Shown here in pieces: positions 17,882 to 25,175 of a DNA stretch of 64,000 nucleotides. The DNA is from Kribbella jiaozuonensis (GTDB taxonomy: Bacteria > Actinomycetota > Actinomycetes > Propionibacteriales > Kribbellaceae), in contig NZ_SZPZ01000001.1 in NCBI RefSeq assembly GCF_005233875.1, forward strand, positions 248,001 to 312,000. Direction: 5' to 3'. Positions within the stretch are counted from its first letter, which is position 1; every line of letters starts with the position of its first letter. The translations under genes and the position numbers were made by a program. The notes below the pieces were generated by a model. That model searched no databases and was not told the origin of the DNA. It saw only the letters and a program-made list of their open reading frames with translations.

Positions 17882-18844
17882 ATGCGTACCCTGATCGCCG
17901 CCGGGCTGGCCGTCGTACTCCTTGCGGGCTGTAGCGGTCCCGGGCAGGAGAACGCGCCGAGTGCGCCGCCGCTGGTGTCGGTATCGCAGACGCCGAGCGA
18001 AACGCCTTCCGAGACGCCGTCCGTGACACCGTCGTCGACCTCGAAGCTCGCGGAGACGTTGTGCGTGCGGATGGACGCCACCCTGGTGAAGTCGACGCTC
18101 GCCGTGCCGGTCGCGAACATCCACCCCGAGACACCGCCCGCCGATTTCGGTGTTCCGACGTACGACGTCTGTCAGCTGACGCTCAGCAAGGCTCCCAACG
18201 GGCCGGTGCTGAACGTGGAGACTTCGGTGCTTCAGGCAACAAAGGCGACGCTGGCGGCGACGCAGAAGGCGTACGCGGCGACGAAGAAGGAGCCGGCCAA
18301 GCCGGCGCTGCTGGGCGAGGGCGGATACGGGACGAGCAGCTTCGTGGTGTTCTTGCTGGACGGGAAGCTGTACAAGATCGCCGGGCCCAAGGCCACGCTG
18401 GCGAAGTACATCGTGCTCGGGCAGGAAGCGATCCGGCAGGTGCCTGGGCTGCCGGCGGCGGATCTGCTGATCACCCGGCCGGACTGCGAGCGCGGCTCGG
18501 ATGCGGCCGAGAAGGTCCTGGGCGTGCCGGCGTCGGCCCGCCGGGACGGTCAGACAGCTCTCGGCGATCCGGTCTGCGGTTGGGTCACCCCGACGGGCGC
18601 CCTGTACAGCTCGGCCCGCCGTACGACGCAAGCCGCGGCGCTGATGGTCCCGATCCGCAAGGCCGCGACCTCGCAGCCGATCCCGCTCGGCGACGAGGGG
18701 TACGTCGACACCGCGACCGGCCGCACCACGATCCGCGTCGGCGACGACAAACTTGTCGACCTGGTCCCGCTTCCGGCCCGCGCGATCAACCCGGACCTGA
18801 TGACCCAGTTCGCGCTGGCGATGTCCTCGCTCTACACGCGCTGA
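17882..18844 (+). CDS. Putative lipoprotein, function unknown
   Basis: 320 residues with a lipoprotein signal: VVLLAGCSGPGQ, lipobox Cys near residue 17. A Ser/Thr/Pro-rich linker (SETPSETPSVTPSS) follows, then ~260 residues forming two similar halves, each with paired cysteines (ETLCVRMD...YDVCQLT and TRPDCERG...DPVCGWV) and a Gly-rich LGEGGYG / LGDEGYV turn. This resembles actinobacterial DUF3558-like lipoproteins, a tentative assignment. Downstream of the MFS exporter, probably in one transcript. Confidence 0.65.
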   Translation: MRTLIAAGLAVVLLAGCSGPGQENAPSAPPLVSVSQTPSETPSETPSVTPSSTSKLAETLCVRMDATLVKSTLAVPVANIHPETPPADFGVPTYDVCQLTLSKAPNGPVLNVETSVLQATKATLAATQKAYAATKKEPAKPALLGEGGYGTSSFVVFLLDGKLYKIAGPKATLAKYIVLGQEAIRQVPGLPAADLLITRPDCERGSDAAEKVLGVPASARRDGQTALGDPVCGWVTPTGALYSSARRTTQAAALMVPIRKAATSQPIPLGDEGYVDTATGRTTIRVGDDKLVDLVPLPARAINPDLMTQFALAMSSLYTR

Positions 18845-18849
18845 GCTCG

Positions 18850-20316
18850 CTAGCTGTTCGTCGGTACGGACGCGATTGTGGCGATGGCCTCGGTGATCTC
18901 GGTGGTGGTGCGGGCGGCGTAGCCGAGAACCAGGCCGGGGGCGTGGGGGAGTTGGCTGTGCCAGGAGAGAGGGTGGGTTTTGACGCCCTTGGCCAGGGCC
19001 GACGCGGCCAGTTCTGTGTCGTTGATGGTGTCGGCGAGGGTGATCGTGAGGTGCAGGCCGGCGGCGGCGCCGTGGATGGTTGCGGTGGGCAAATAGTTGT
19101 GGATGGCGGTGACCATCGCATCGCGGCGGATGCGGTGGCGGCGGCGGAGGAAGTGCAGGTGGCGTTCGAGTTCGCCGGACTCCATCAGGTGGGCGAGGGT
19201 GAGCTGCGGGAGCGCCGCGTTGCCGAGGTCGGCCAGGCGTTTGCGGCCGATCAGGTCGTCCTTGTACTGCGGGGGCGCGAGCATCCAGCCGATCCGCAGC
19301 GCCGGCGCGAGCAGCTTGGAGATGCTTCCGGCGTAGATCACCTGGTCGGTCAGCATCGCGCGCAGTGCGGGGACCGGCGGCCGGTCGTACCGGTGCTCGG
19401 CGTCGTAGTCGTCCTCGATGATCAGCCCGCCGTCCGCGGCCCATTGGATCAACTCGCGTCGACGTTCGCCGTCGAGTACGACACCGGTCGGGAAGTGGTG
19501 CGCCGGCGTCACCATGACCACCTTGGCGGCGGACTCACGCAGTACGTCGACCTGTAGGCCGCGGTCGTCGACGGGGATGGGCGGGGTGTGCATCCCCCAG
19601 TTCTGCAGGTGCTGCCGGGATCCGAGCGAGCCGGGGTCCTCGACGGCGATCTCGTGTACGCCGCGCTGGTCGAGGACCTGTGCGACCAGCCCGATCGCCT
19701 GCGCGACACCGGCCACGATGATCAGGTCGTCCGGGTCGGCGGCGATGCCGCGGTTGCGGGCCAGCCAGTTGGCGACGGCCCGTCGGAGTGCAGGGGTTCC
19801 GGCTGGGTCGCCGTACCCGAAGTTCGCGGACTCGAGGTCGTTCAGGACGGCTCGCTCAGCTCGCAACCACGCCGTTCGCGGGAAGGCCGCTAGGTCCGGG
19901 ACGCCCGGCGTCAGGTCGATCCTGGCCGGTGCTGCGCGAAGGTTGTCGAAGATCTCCAGGTCAGGTGCACCTAGGACGGTTGTCGAGGTGGTTCGCCGGG
20001 GCTCCGTCGGCGTCGTACTGAACTGGGCTCGGGCGACGATCGTGCCGGAGCGGCCGTGGGTGGTGAGGTGGCCGTCTTCGGTGAGGCGTTGGTAGGACTC
20101 CGTCACCACGCCGCGGGAGATGCCGAGGTCGGTGGCGAGCGTGCGGGTGGCGGGGAGGCGGGTGCCGATCGGGAGGTGGCCGGTCGAGATCGCCGTACGG
20201 AGGCGGTCCGTGAGCCAGTCCGCGAGTCCGCCGGGCAGCGCCTCGGCCGGATCCAGTTGAAGGAAGTCCGCGCCTCCAATGGACCGACCACTTCTCCCCG
20301 GATTGGACCTGTTCAC
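18850..20316 (-). CDS. MocR/PdxR-type GntR regulator with aminotransferase domain
   Basis: 488 residues from GTG 20316; CACAAT lies 6 nt before the start, compatible with leaderless transcription. The N-terminal GntR winged helix covers about residues 28-95 (LPATRTLATDLGISRGVVTE, YQRLTEDGHLTT). The rest is a fold-type-I aminotransferase, with the PLP-site segment YAGSISKLLAPALRIGWM (Lys in SISK) and the upstream IIEDDYDAEHRY Asp. MocR-type proteins sense PLP or amino-compound adducts and regulate pyridoxal, GABA or taurine genes. Divergent from the methyltransferase at 20345, with only 28 bp between starts. Confidence 0.85.
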   Translation of the reverse strand: MNRSNPGRSGRSIGGADFLQLDPAEALPGGLADWLTDRLRTAISTGHLPIGTRLPATRTLATDLGISRGVVTESYQRLTEDGHLTTHGRSGTIVARAQFSTTPTEPRRTTSTTVLGAPDLEIFDNLRAAPARIDLTPGVPDLAAFPRTAWLRAERAVLNDLESANFGYGDPAGTPALRRAVANWLARNRGIAADPDDLIIVAGVAQAIGLVAQVLDQRGVHEIAVEDPGSLGSRQHLQNWGMHTPPIPVDDRGLQVDVLRESAAKVVMVTPAHHFPTGVVLDGERRRELIQWAADGGLIIEDDYDAEHRYDRPPVPALRAMLTDQVIYAGSISKLLAPALRIGWMLAPPQYKDDLIGRKRLADLGNAALPQLTLAHLMESGELERHLHFLRRRHRIRRDAMVTAIHNYLPTATIHGAAAGLHLTITLADTINDTELAASALAKGVKTHPLSWHSQLPHAPGLVLGYAARTTTEITEAIATIASVPTNS

Positions 20317-20344
20317 AGGACCATTGTGGCCGGATCGTAGAGGT

Positions 20345-21145
20345 ATGGGAACTGACTACGTCCACGGCTACACCCCGGCAGAGACCCGCCGCCTGGCGGA
20401 CCAGGCCGGAACGCTGGCCGACCTCCTCCACGGCGGCACCACGTACCCGGCCGGTAGCCGAGTGCTGGAAGCCGGCTGTGGCGTCGGCGCGCAGACCGTG
20501 CAGCTCGTGACCCGCAGCCCCGGGATCGAGCTCGTTTCGGTCGACGTCTCCGAGGAGTCGCTCGCCCAGGCGAAGGCCCGCGTCGCCGTACACGCGCCGG
20601 AAGCCACGGTCGACTGGCGTCACGCGGACCTGCATGACCTGCGGGACGAGAAGTTCGACCACGTCTTCGTCTGCTTCGTCCTCGAGCACCTCGTCGACCC
20701 TGGCAAGGCTCTGGTCGGTCTGCGCGACCTCCTCAAGCCTGGCGGCACGATCACGGTGATCGAAGGCGACCACGGGTCCGCCATCTACCACCCACGCAGT
20801 ACGCAGGCCCAGGCCGCAGTCGACTGCCTTGTCGACCTCCAGGCCGAGGCGGGCGGCGACTCGCTCATCGGCCGGCGCCTCCAGCCGCTCCTCGAGCAGG
20901 CCGGGTACGACGACGTACACGTCGAGCCGCGCACCGTATACGCCGACGAGACGCTTCCGGAGCTCGTCGACGGGTTCACGCGGAAGACGTTCATCGCGAT
21001 GGTCGAGTCGGTTCGCGAGCGCTCGATCGCGGCCGGCCGACGTACCGAGGCCGAATGGGACGCGGGCATCCGCGACCTGGAGAAGACCGCCGAGCCCGGC
21101 GGCACATTCCACTACACGTTCTTCAAGGGGGTCGGTCGAACATGA
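20345..21145 (+). CDS. SAM-dependent methyltransferase
   Basis: 266 residues, class I fold. Motif I is VLEAGCGVGAQTVQL; the acidic end of beta2 is VSVDVSEESL; motif III/IV shows FDHVFVCFVLEHLVDPGKAL and the post-motif LLKPGGTITVIEGDH. The start is set to ATG 20345, where GAGG precedes; an upstream extension has no support. The long C-terminal part after residue 150 resembles methyltransferases acting on small acids or polyketide-type compounds; the substrate is not known. Divergent from a MocR-type regulator that may control it, and overlaps a 46-residue downstream gene. Confidence 0.82.
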   Translation: MGTDYVHGYTPAETRRLADQAGTLADLLHGGTTYPAGSRVLEAGCGVGAQTVQLVTRSPGIELVSVDVSEESLAQAKARVAVHAPEATVDWRHADLHDLRDEKFDHVFVCFVLEHLVDPGKALVGLRDLLKPGGTITVIEGDHGSAIYHPRSTQAQAAVDCLVDLQAEAGGDSLIGRRLQPLLEQAGYDDVHVEPRTVYADETLPELVDGFTRKTFIAMVESVRERSIAAGRRTEAEWDAGIRDLEKTAEPGGTFHYTFFKGVGRT

Positions 21146-21282
21146 TCGCTCTAGTCGTCCTCGTCGCCGCGATCTGCCGGGCGCTGAACCGCAACCAGCG
21201 CAGGCAGATCCGCCCGACACTCAACGGCATCGAGGACCGCGACCTGCAACGACTGGTCAAGGATCTACGCGCTCTCACCTGA
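21142..21282 (+). CDS. Small single-pass membrane protein coupled to the methyltransferase gene
   Basis: 46 residues starting at the ATG that overlaps the methyltransferase stop by 4 bp (ATGA). The first ~14 residues are a short hydrophobic helix (MIALVVLVAAICRAL); the rest is basic and polar (NRNQRRQIRPTL). No family recognised. The overlap is the main evidence that it is translated. Confidence 0.5.
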   Translation: MIALVVLVAAICRALNRNQRRQIRPTLNGIEDRDLQRLVKDLRALT

Positions 21283-21314
21283 CCAATTCATGAACGCCTG
21301 GTAAACAAGTGGGT

Positions 21315-22802
21315 ATGCCCCCGACTGAGCAGCTAGAGATCGAGACGAAGTACGACGTCGACGACAGTGTGATCCTGCCGGCGCTGCACGAGCTGCCCGG
21401 AGTCGCGAGCGTCGCCCAACCCGTCGAGCTGGACCTGGAGGCGGTGTACTACGACACCGCTGACCTCGACCTGGCCGCGAACAAGGTGACGCTGCGCCGC
21501 CGTACCGGTGGCGAGGACGACGGCTGGCACGTGAAGTTCCCGGTCTCGTCGGGTGAGCGGCTCGAGGTGCACTATCCGCTCGGGCGGTCGGTGCGGAGTG
21601 TGCCGATCGCGATCGTGCGGACGGTCCGGGTCCATGTGCGGGATCACGCGCTCGTACCTGTCGTGACGTTGCAGACGCGGCGCATCGTGCACCGCCTGCT
21701 CGACGCGGACGGCGCCGTACTCGCGGAGGTCGCCGACGACAACGTGACCGCGACGGTCGGGGACGGCGAGCCGGAGAGCTGGCGTGAGTGGGAGGTCGAG
21801 CTCGTCGGCGGGGACAAGCTGCTGCTCGAGGACGCCGGTGAGCTGCTGAAGTCGGCCGGTGCGCGTCCCGCGGGCGGTCCGAGCAAACTGGCGCGGGCGC
21901 TCGGCAACCGGGTGCCGTCGTCGGTGGATTGGACGCTGCCCAAGAAGCCGCGGACGTCGGACCTGTTCCGTGCGTACGCCGGTGCGCAGGTGCAGGCGAT
22001 CCGCGAGAGGGATCCTGAGGTACGGCGGGATGTGCCGGACTCGATCCACAAGTTCCGGGTCGCGACGCGGCGGCTGCGGTCGGCGCTGGCGACGTACCGT
22101 CCGGTGATCGATCGGTCGGTCGGGGACGAGATCCGGGCGGAGCTCAAGTGGCTGGCGGGTGAGCTGGGTGTTGCGCGCGATGCGGAGGTGCAGCGCGAGC
22201 ATTTCGCGGCCGAGGTCGCGGAGCAGCCGGTCGAGCTGGTCATGGGCCGCGTCGCCGGCCGGATCGACGACCACCTGCGCCGGGTTTACAAGGACGGTCG
22301 CGCGGGAGCGCTCGCGGCGCTGGAGAGCGAGCGGTACTTCCGGCTGCTCGACACCCTGGACGAACTGATCGCCAAGCCGCCGGTCACCGGCGACGATCGG
22401 AAGGCTTCCAAGCAGATCGGTGAGCTCCTGGACCACGACCGCAAACGGATGCGCAAGGCGGTCAAGCGCTCTCAGGCCGCGGAGACGGTTGCCGAGCAGG
22501 ACCACGAGCTGCACGAGGTCCGCAAGGCGGCCAAGCGACTCCGGTACGCCGCGGAGTCCGCCGTACCTGTGCTTGGTGAGGAGGCGAGTGCGCTGGCTGC
22601 TCGGGCCGAAGAGGTCCAGGAAATCCTCGGCGAACACCAGGACTCCGTCGTCTCCCGCGACCTCCTCCACCAACTGGCCCTGGAAGTCTTCGCCGACGGC
22701 GGCAACCCCTTCACCTTCGGCCGCCTCCACGCCACCGAAGAAGCCCGCGGCAACACCTCCCGCGAGTCCTTCTACAAACTCTGGCCAACCCTCAAGTTCT
22801 GA
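21315..22802 (+). CDS. CYTH and CHAD domain protein
   Basis: 495 residues from ATG 21315 (GTG 21309 is an alternative). The N-terminal ~200 residues are a CYTH (triphosphate tunnel) domain, with the signature ExExK as EIETKYD, then LRRRTGGEDDGWHVKFP and a late EWEVEL. The C-terminal ~270 residues are a CHAD domain, an all-helical fold with conserved basic and His positions (IHKFRVATRRLRSAL, LHEVRKAAKRLRYAA). CHAD domains bind inorganic polyphosphate and CYTH domains act on triphosphates, so a polyphosphate-linked role is likely. The gene end is C-rich and G-poor compared with its start. Confidence 0.92.
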   Translation: MPPTEQLEIETKYDVDDSVILPALHELPGVASVAQPVELDLEAVYYDTADLDLAANKVTLRRRTGGEDDGWHVKFPVSSGERLEVHYPLGRSVRSVPIAIVRTVRVHVRDHALVPVVTLQTRRIVHRLLDADGAVLAEVADDNVTATVGDGEPESWREWEVELVGGDKLLLEDAGELLKSAGARPAGGPSKLARALGNRVPSSVDWTLPKKPRTSDLFRAYAGAQVQAIRERDPEVRRDVPDSIHKFRVATRRLRSALATYRPVIDRSVGDEIRAELKWLAGELGVARDAEVQREHFAAEVAEQPVELVMGRVAGRIDDHLRRVYKDGRAGALAALESERYFRLLDTLDELIAKPPVTGDDRKASKQIGELLDHDRKRMRKAVKRSQAAETVAEQDHELHEVRKAAKRLRYAAESAVPVLGEEASALAARAEEVQEILGEHQDSVVSRDLLHQLALEVFADGGNPFTFGRLHATEEARGNTSRESFYKLWPTLKF

Positions 22803-22806
22803 GAAC

Positions 22807-23185
22807 CCCGCGCGGGAACCAGCCCACCGCGGTGCTACGCGCGGCTCGTTCCTCGCCGTGCTACGCGCCGCCCCACCCACCCCCGGGCTTATCGCCCGGA
22901 GCATCCTTTCCGGCTATCGCCGGGTTCTTCCGGCTGTCGCCGGATCTGCGGGCTGCCGCCCGCACCCGTGCGCGCTACCGCGCGATCGACCGCCTCGTGG
23001 TGCGGCTGGTGCGTATCCGTCGAGCTGGCTCCCGCCCGCGCCCGTGCGTGCTACTGCGCGGTCGACCGCCTCGTGGTGCGGCTCGTTCGTACCTGACGAG
23101 GTGGCTGCCGGCAGTCCATCGCGGTGCTACGCGCGGGCTCTTCCTCGTGTTACGCGCCGTCCCTTCCACCTGCGGCTATCGCAGG
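22807..23185. repeat. Array of small hairpins with a near-constant loop (array 1)
   Basis: A 473-bp stretch with no credible gene holds many short GC-rich hairpins. Clear ones: 22827-22844, 22883-22899 (CCGGG-CTTATCG-CCCGG), 22910-22923 (CCGG-CTATCG-CCGG), 22930-22943 (CCGG-CTGTCG-CCGG), 22947-22964 (TGCGGG-CTGCCG-CCCGCA), 22971-22984 (CGCG-CTACCG-CGCG), 23120-23133 and 23169-23185. Stems differ but compensate; loops keep the form CTnYCG. Two longer direct repeats also occur: 22968-23017 against 23044-23093 (offset 76), and 22826 onward against 23117 onward. It is not CRISPR, since there is no constant repeat and no spacer. A related array in opposite orientation lies at 62892-62969. Confidence 0.8.
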
Positions 23186-23229
23186 AGCGCCTGACGGGCC
23201 GTCGCTTGGTCGCCGGCCGTTCATCGCAT

Positions 23230-23261
23230 AGACTGAATCACTCATTGGTTGAGTGATTCAG
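23230..23261 (+). promoter_or_regulatory. -10 box and perfect palindrome before the XRE-ImmA gene
   Basis: TAGACT (23230-23235) is a -10 element. It abuts a perfect 11-bp inverted repeat TGAATCACTCA-ttggt-TGAGTGATTCA (23235-23261). A protein bound there would cover the transcription start. The XRE-type gene beginning 15 bp later is the obvious candidate to bind it (autoregulation). Confidence 0.7.
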
Positions 23262-23275
23262 GGAGTCGGTGAACC

Positions 23276-24463
23276 ATGGCAGGGGTGGACGTTGGTGCGC
23301 TGATCGAAGGCGCTCAGGTGGCCGCGGGGTTGAGTCAGCGGGGGCTTGCCGATGCGACTGGGATCTCGCAGTCCACGCTCTCGCGGATCATTGCCGGTGA
23401 TCGGGTGGCGAAGTTGCCTGAGATCGTGTTGATCGCTCAGGCGACCGGTCACACGGTCGCGCAGCTCACCGGGACGAGTGTGGTGGCTGACCGGGTGCAG
23501 TGTGTGGCGCGTGCGACCAACGACTGCAGCATGGATGGAATGCACGACACGTTGCTGCACTTCCTGGAGCTCGACAGCTACATGGACGATCAGGCGATTC
23601 CGCCGGCAGCCGGACTCGACGACAACGCGACGGTGAGCCCAGAGGTCGACGGGCAAGAGGCGGCAGCGCAGTTCCGCGCGCAACATCACCTGGGCGTGCA
23701 GCCGCTCGGCGATCTCGTCGCGATCATCGAACAAGCGACCGGGATCGATGTCGCAGTACTCGACGCAGATCCCGACGAGCACGGCATGACGATGCGCGAC
23801 CCGGAGCGCGGCGCGGTCTTCATCGGTGTTGCCCGGACGCTGAATCCGATGCGCCAGCGCAGCACTCTTGCTCATGAGCTCGGACACGTGCTCTTCGAGG
23901 ATTGGGCCGAGAAGAGCTCCGGTGATTGGAGCGCCCGGACACCGACGGAGAGACGGGCCGATGCGTTCGCGCAGCACCTGTTGATTCCGCAGGACGGCCT
24001 GGCGGAGTTCCTCGGCAATCGCGACGCCGCCAGTCCGGCGACCCTCTCCGCGATCGTTCAGCGATTCTTGGTGTCGCCGGCGATGGCAGCGATCGCACTG
24101 CATCAGCGCAAATACATCGACGCGAAAACCAAAGAGGACTGGAAAACCTGGACCACGCCCCAGCTCGCGGTCCGGTTCGGGTGGACCGATCACTATCACG
24201 TCCTGCAGGCGGACGCCGATCAACGTAGAGCGCCGCAACGACTGCTGGCAAGGGCGGTCAGCGGCTACATCGAGGGTGTTCTGCCTGCACGGGCGATCGC
24301 GACGCTTCGCGGCGTCAGCCTTGGTGACGTGGAAGCTGAGCTGAGCCAAGCCGGTGTTGTCGCCAAGCCACAAACCGTCGCCTGGGCCGCGGCCGAGGAT
24401 CTTCCTGAGGTGGACGTAGACCTGTCGGACCTGGACGACGGCGGTACGGCGGATGAGTCGTAG
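23276..24463 (+). CDS. XRE-family HTH regulator with ImmA/IrrE metallopeptidase domain
   Basis: 395 residues. An XRE helix-turn-helix fills about residues 8-65 (GLSQRGLADATGISQSTLSR). An ImmA/IrrE zinc-peptidase domain follows, with LAHELGHVLFEDW (HExxH) near residue 200 and RRADAFAQHLLIP supplying the third ligand region. In phage, ICE and toxin-antitoxin systems such proteins cleave or displace a repressor; fused to an XRE domain they usually regulate themselves and a partner. The next gene overlaps it by 11 bp and is PIN-like, and a palindrome lies at the promoter. This arrangement suggests a toxin-antitoxin or stress module. The +1 region contains the palindrome, so expression is probably self-limited. 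Confidence 0.85.
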   Translation: MAGVDVGALIEGAQVAAGLSQRGLADATGISQSTLSRIIAGDRVAKLPEIVLIAQATGHTVAQLTGTSVVADRVQCVARATNDCSMDGMHDTLLHFLELDSYMDDQAIPPAAGLDDNATVSPEVDGQEAAAQFRAQHHLGVQPLGDLVAIIEQATGIDVAVLDADPDEHGMTMRDPERGAVFIGVARTLNPMRQRSTLAHELGHVLFEDWAEKSSGDWSARTPTERRADAFAQHLLIPQDGLAEFLGNRDAASPATLSAIVQRFLVSPAMAAIALHQRKYIDAKTKEDWKTWTTPQLAVRFGWTDHYHVLQADADQRRAPQRLLARAVSGYIEGVLPARAIATLRGVSLGDVEAELSQAGVVAKPQTVAWAAAEDLPEVDVDLSDLDDGGTADES

Positions 24464-25067
24464 GCCCATCATCGACGCTGGTCCCGGCCTGAACTTCCTG
24501 TCCATCAACAAAGAACGCCTGCTCATCGGCACGCTGGGTGCGCTCAGTGCCCCGGAGACGGTGCAGAACGAAGTACTTCGCAAGGCGACGCAAGATCCGC
24601 GCTTCAAGGCCGCGGAGAAGGTCTGGCGCAAGCTGTCCGAGCGCTGGATGCAGATCCTGCCCGACGACAACACACCGGAACTCGCAGCAGTAGTTCAGCG
24701 GCTCACCGACCTGCAGATGCCAGACCGGATGACGCAGTCCAAGGACCTTGGCGAGACGATGGTCATCGCGCATGCAGTCGTCGCTGCCGAGGCGGGAGAG
24801 ATCGTGACCGTGCTCATCGACGATGGAAAGGGCGCTCTTCAGGCGACAGCGGAGATCAAGCGGCTCGAGAGGATGCGAGCTGCCGGCCGGGAGGTCGGGT
24901 CCATCAGGCTCATCGGCACGCTGACCGTCCTCGAGCGCGCCGCGGGTGGGAAGTACCTGACGGACAAGGCCGCGATGCGCGACGTCTACAGGCGGTTGCG
25001 TGAACTCGACGACGGCCTCCCGCCGATCGACTCCACCCACCTGTTGTCGCCGAGACTCTGGAACTGA
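24453..25067 (+). CDS. PIN-like domain protein, putative toxin partner
   Basis: 204 residues, starting inside the end of the XRE-ImmA gene (11-bp overlap). PIN-type acidic positions can be placed: PIIDAGPGLNFLS at the N-terminus, ETVQNEVLRK, the mid Glu in KDLGETMVIAHAVV, and VLIDDGKGA near residue 130. PIN domains are Mg-dependent RNases and the usual toxins of VapBC modules; this one is longer than VapC (~130 residues), with a C-terminal extension of unknown role. Assignment is by motif spacing and context, so nuclease activity is an inference. Confidence 0.6.
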   Translation: MSRRPIIDAGPGLNFLSINKERLLIGTLGALSAPETVQNEVLRKATQDPRFKAAEKVWRKLSERWMQILPDDNTPELAAVVQRLTDLQMPDRMTQSKDLGETMVIAHAVVAAEAGEIVTVLIDDGKGALQATAEIKRLERMRAAGREVGSIRLIGTLTVLERAAGGKYLTDKAAMRDVYRRLRELDDGLPPIDSTHLLSPRLWN

Positions 25068-25085
25068 GTCGTCCAGAAACGTGAG

Positions 25086-25121
25086 CCGGGCGGTCAGGTA
25101 CTCGCCTACCTGGCCGCCCGG
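25086..25121. terminator. Strong terminator hairpin after the PIN-like gene
   Basis: A 15-bp stem (CCGGGCGGTCAGGTA / TACCTGGCCGCCCGG, one G-T wobble) with a 6-nt loop, 18 bp after the PIN-like stop codon. Confidence 0.75.
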
Positions 25122-25128
25122 AGTGGGG

Positions 25129-25172
25129 CTGTCAGGCAGGTCCGCGTCGAATCAGCAGGACCTGCCTGACAG
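25129..25172 (-). terminator. Terminator hairpin for the symporter operon
   Basis: A perfect 15-bp stem CTGTCAGGCAGGTCC / GGACCTGCCTGACAG with a 14-nt loop, 3 bp beyond the stop of the symporter gene read on the reverse strand. Together with the hairpin at 25086 it separates two convergent operons. Confidence 0.75.
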
Positions 25173-25175
25173 GTC

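Noticed and set aside
22807..23185. Array 1 considered as a CRISPR array
   Set aside because: Units vary in sequence, spacing is 15-35 bp, there is no constant 28-37-bp repeat with unique spacers and no cas gene in the window.
22420..23256. Forward frame running through the hairpin array
   Set aside because: Out of frame with the CYTH-CHAD protein, no motifs; the array has interruptions and compensatory stem changes that fit structure, not coding.
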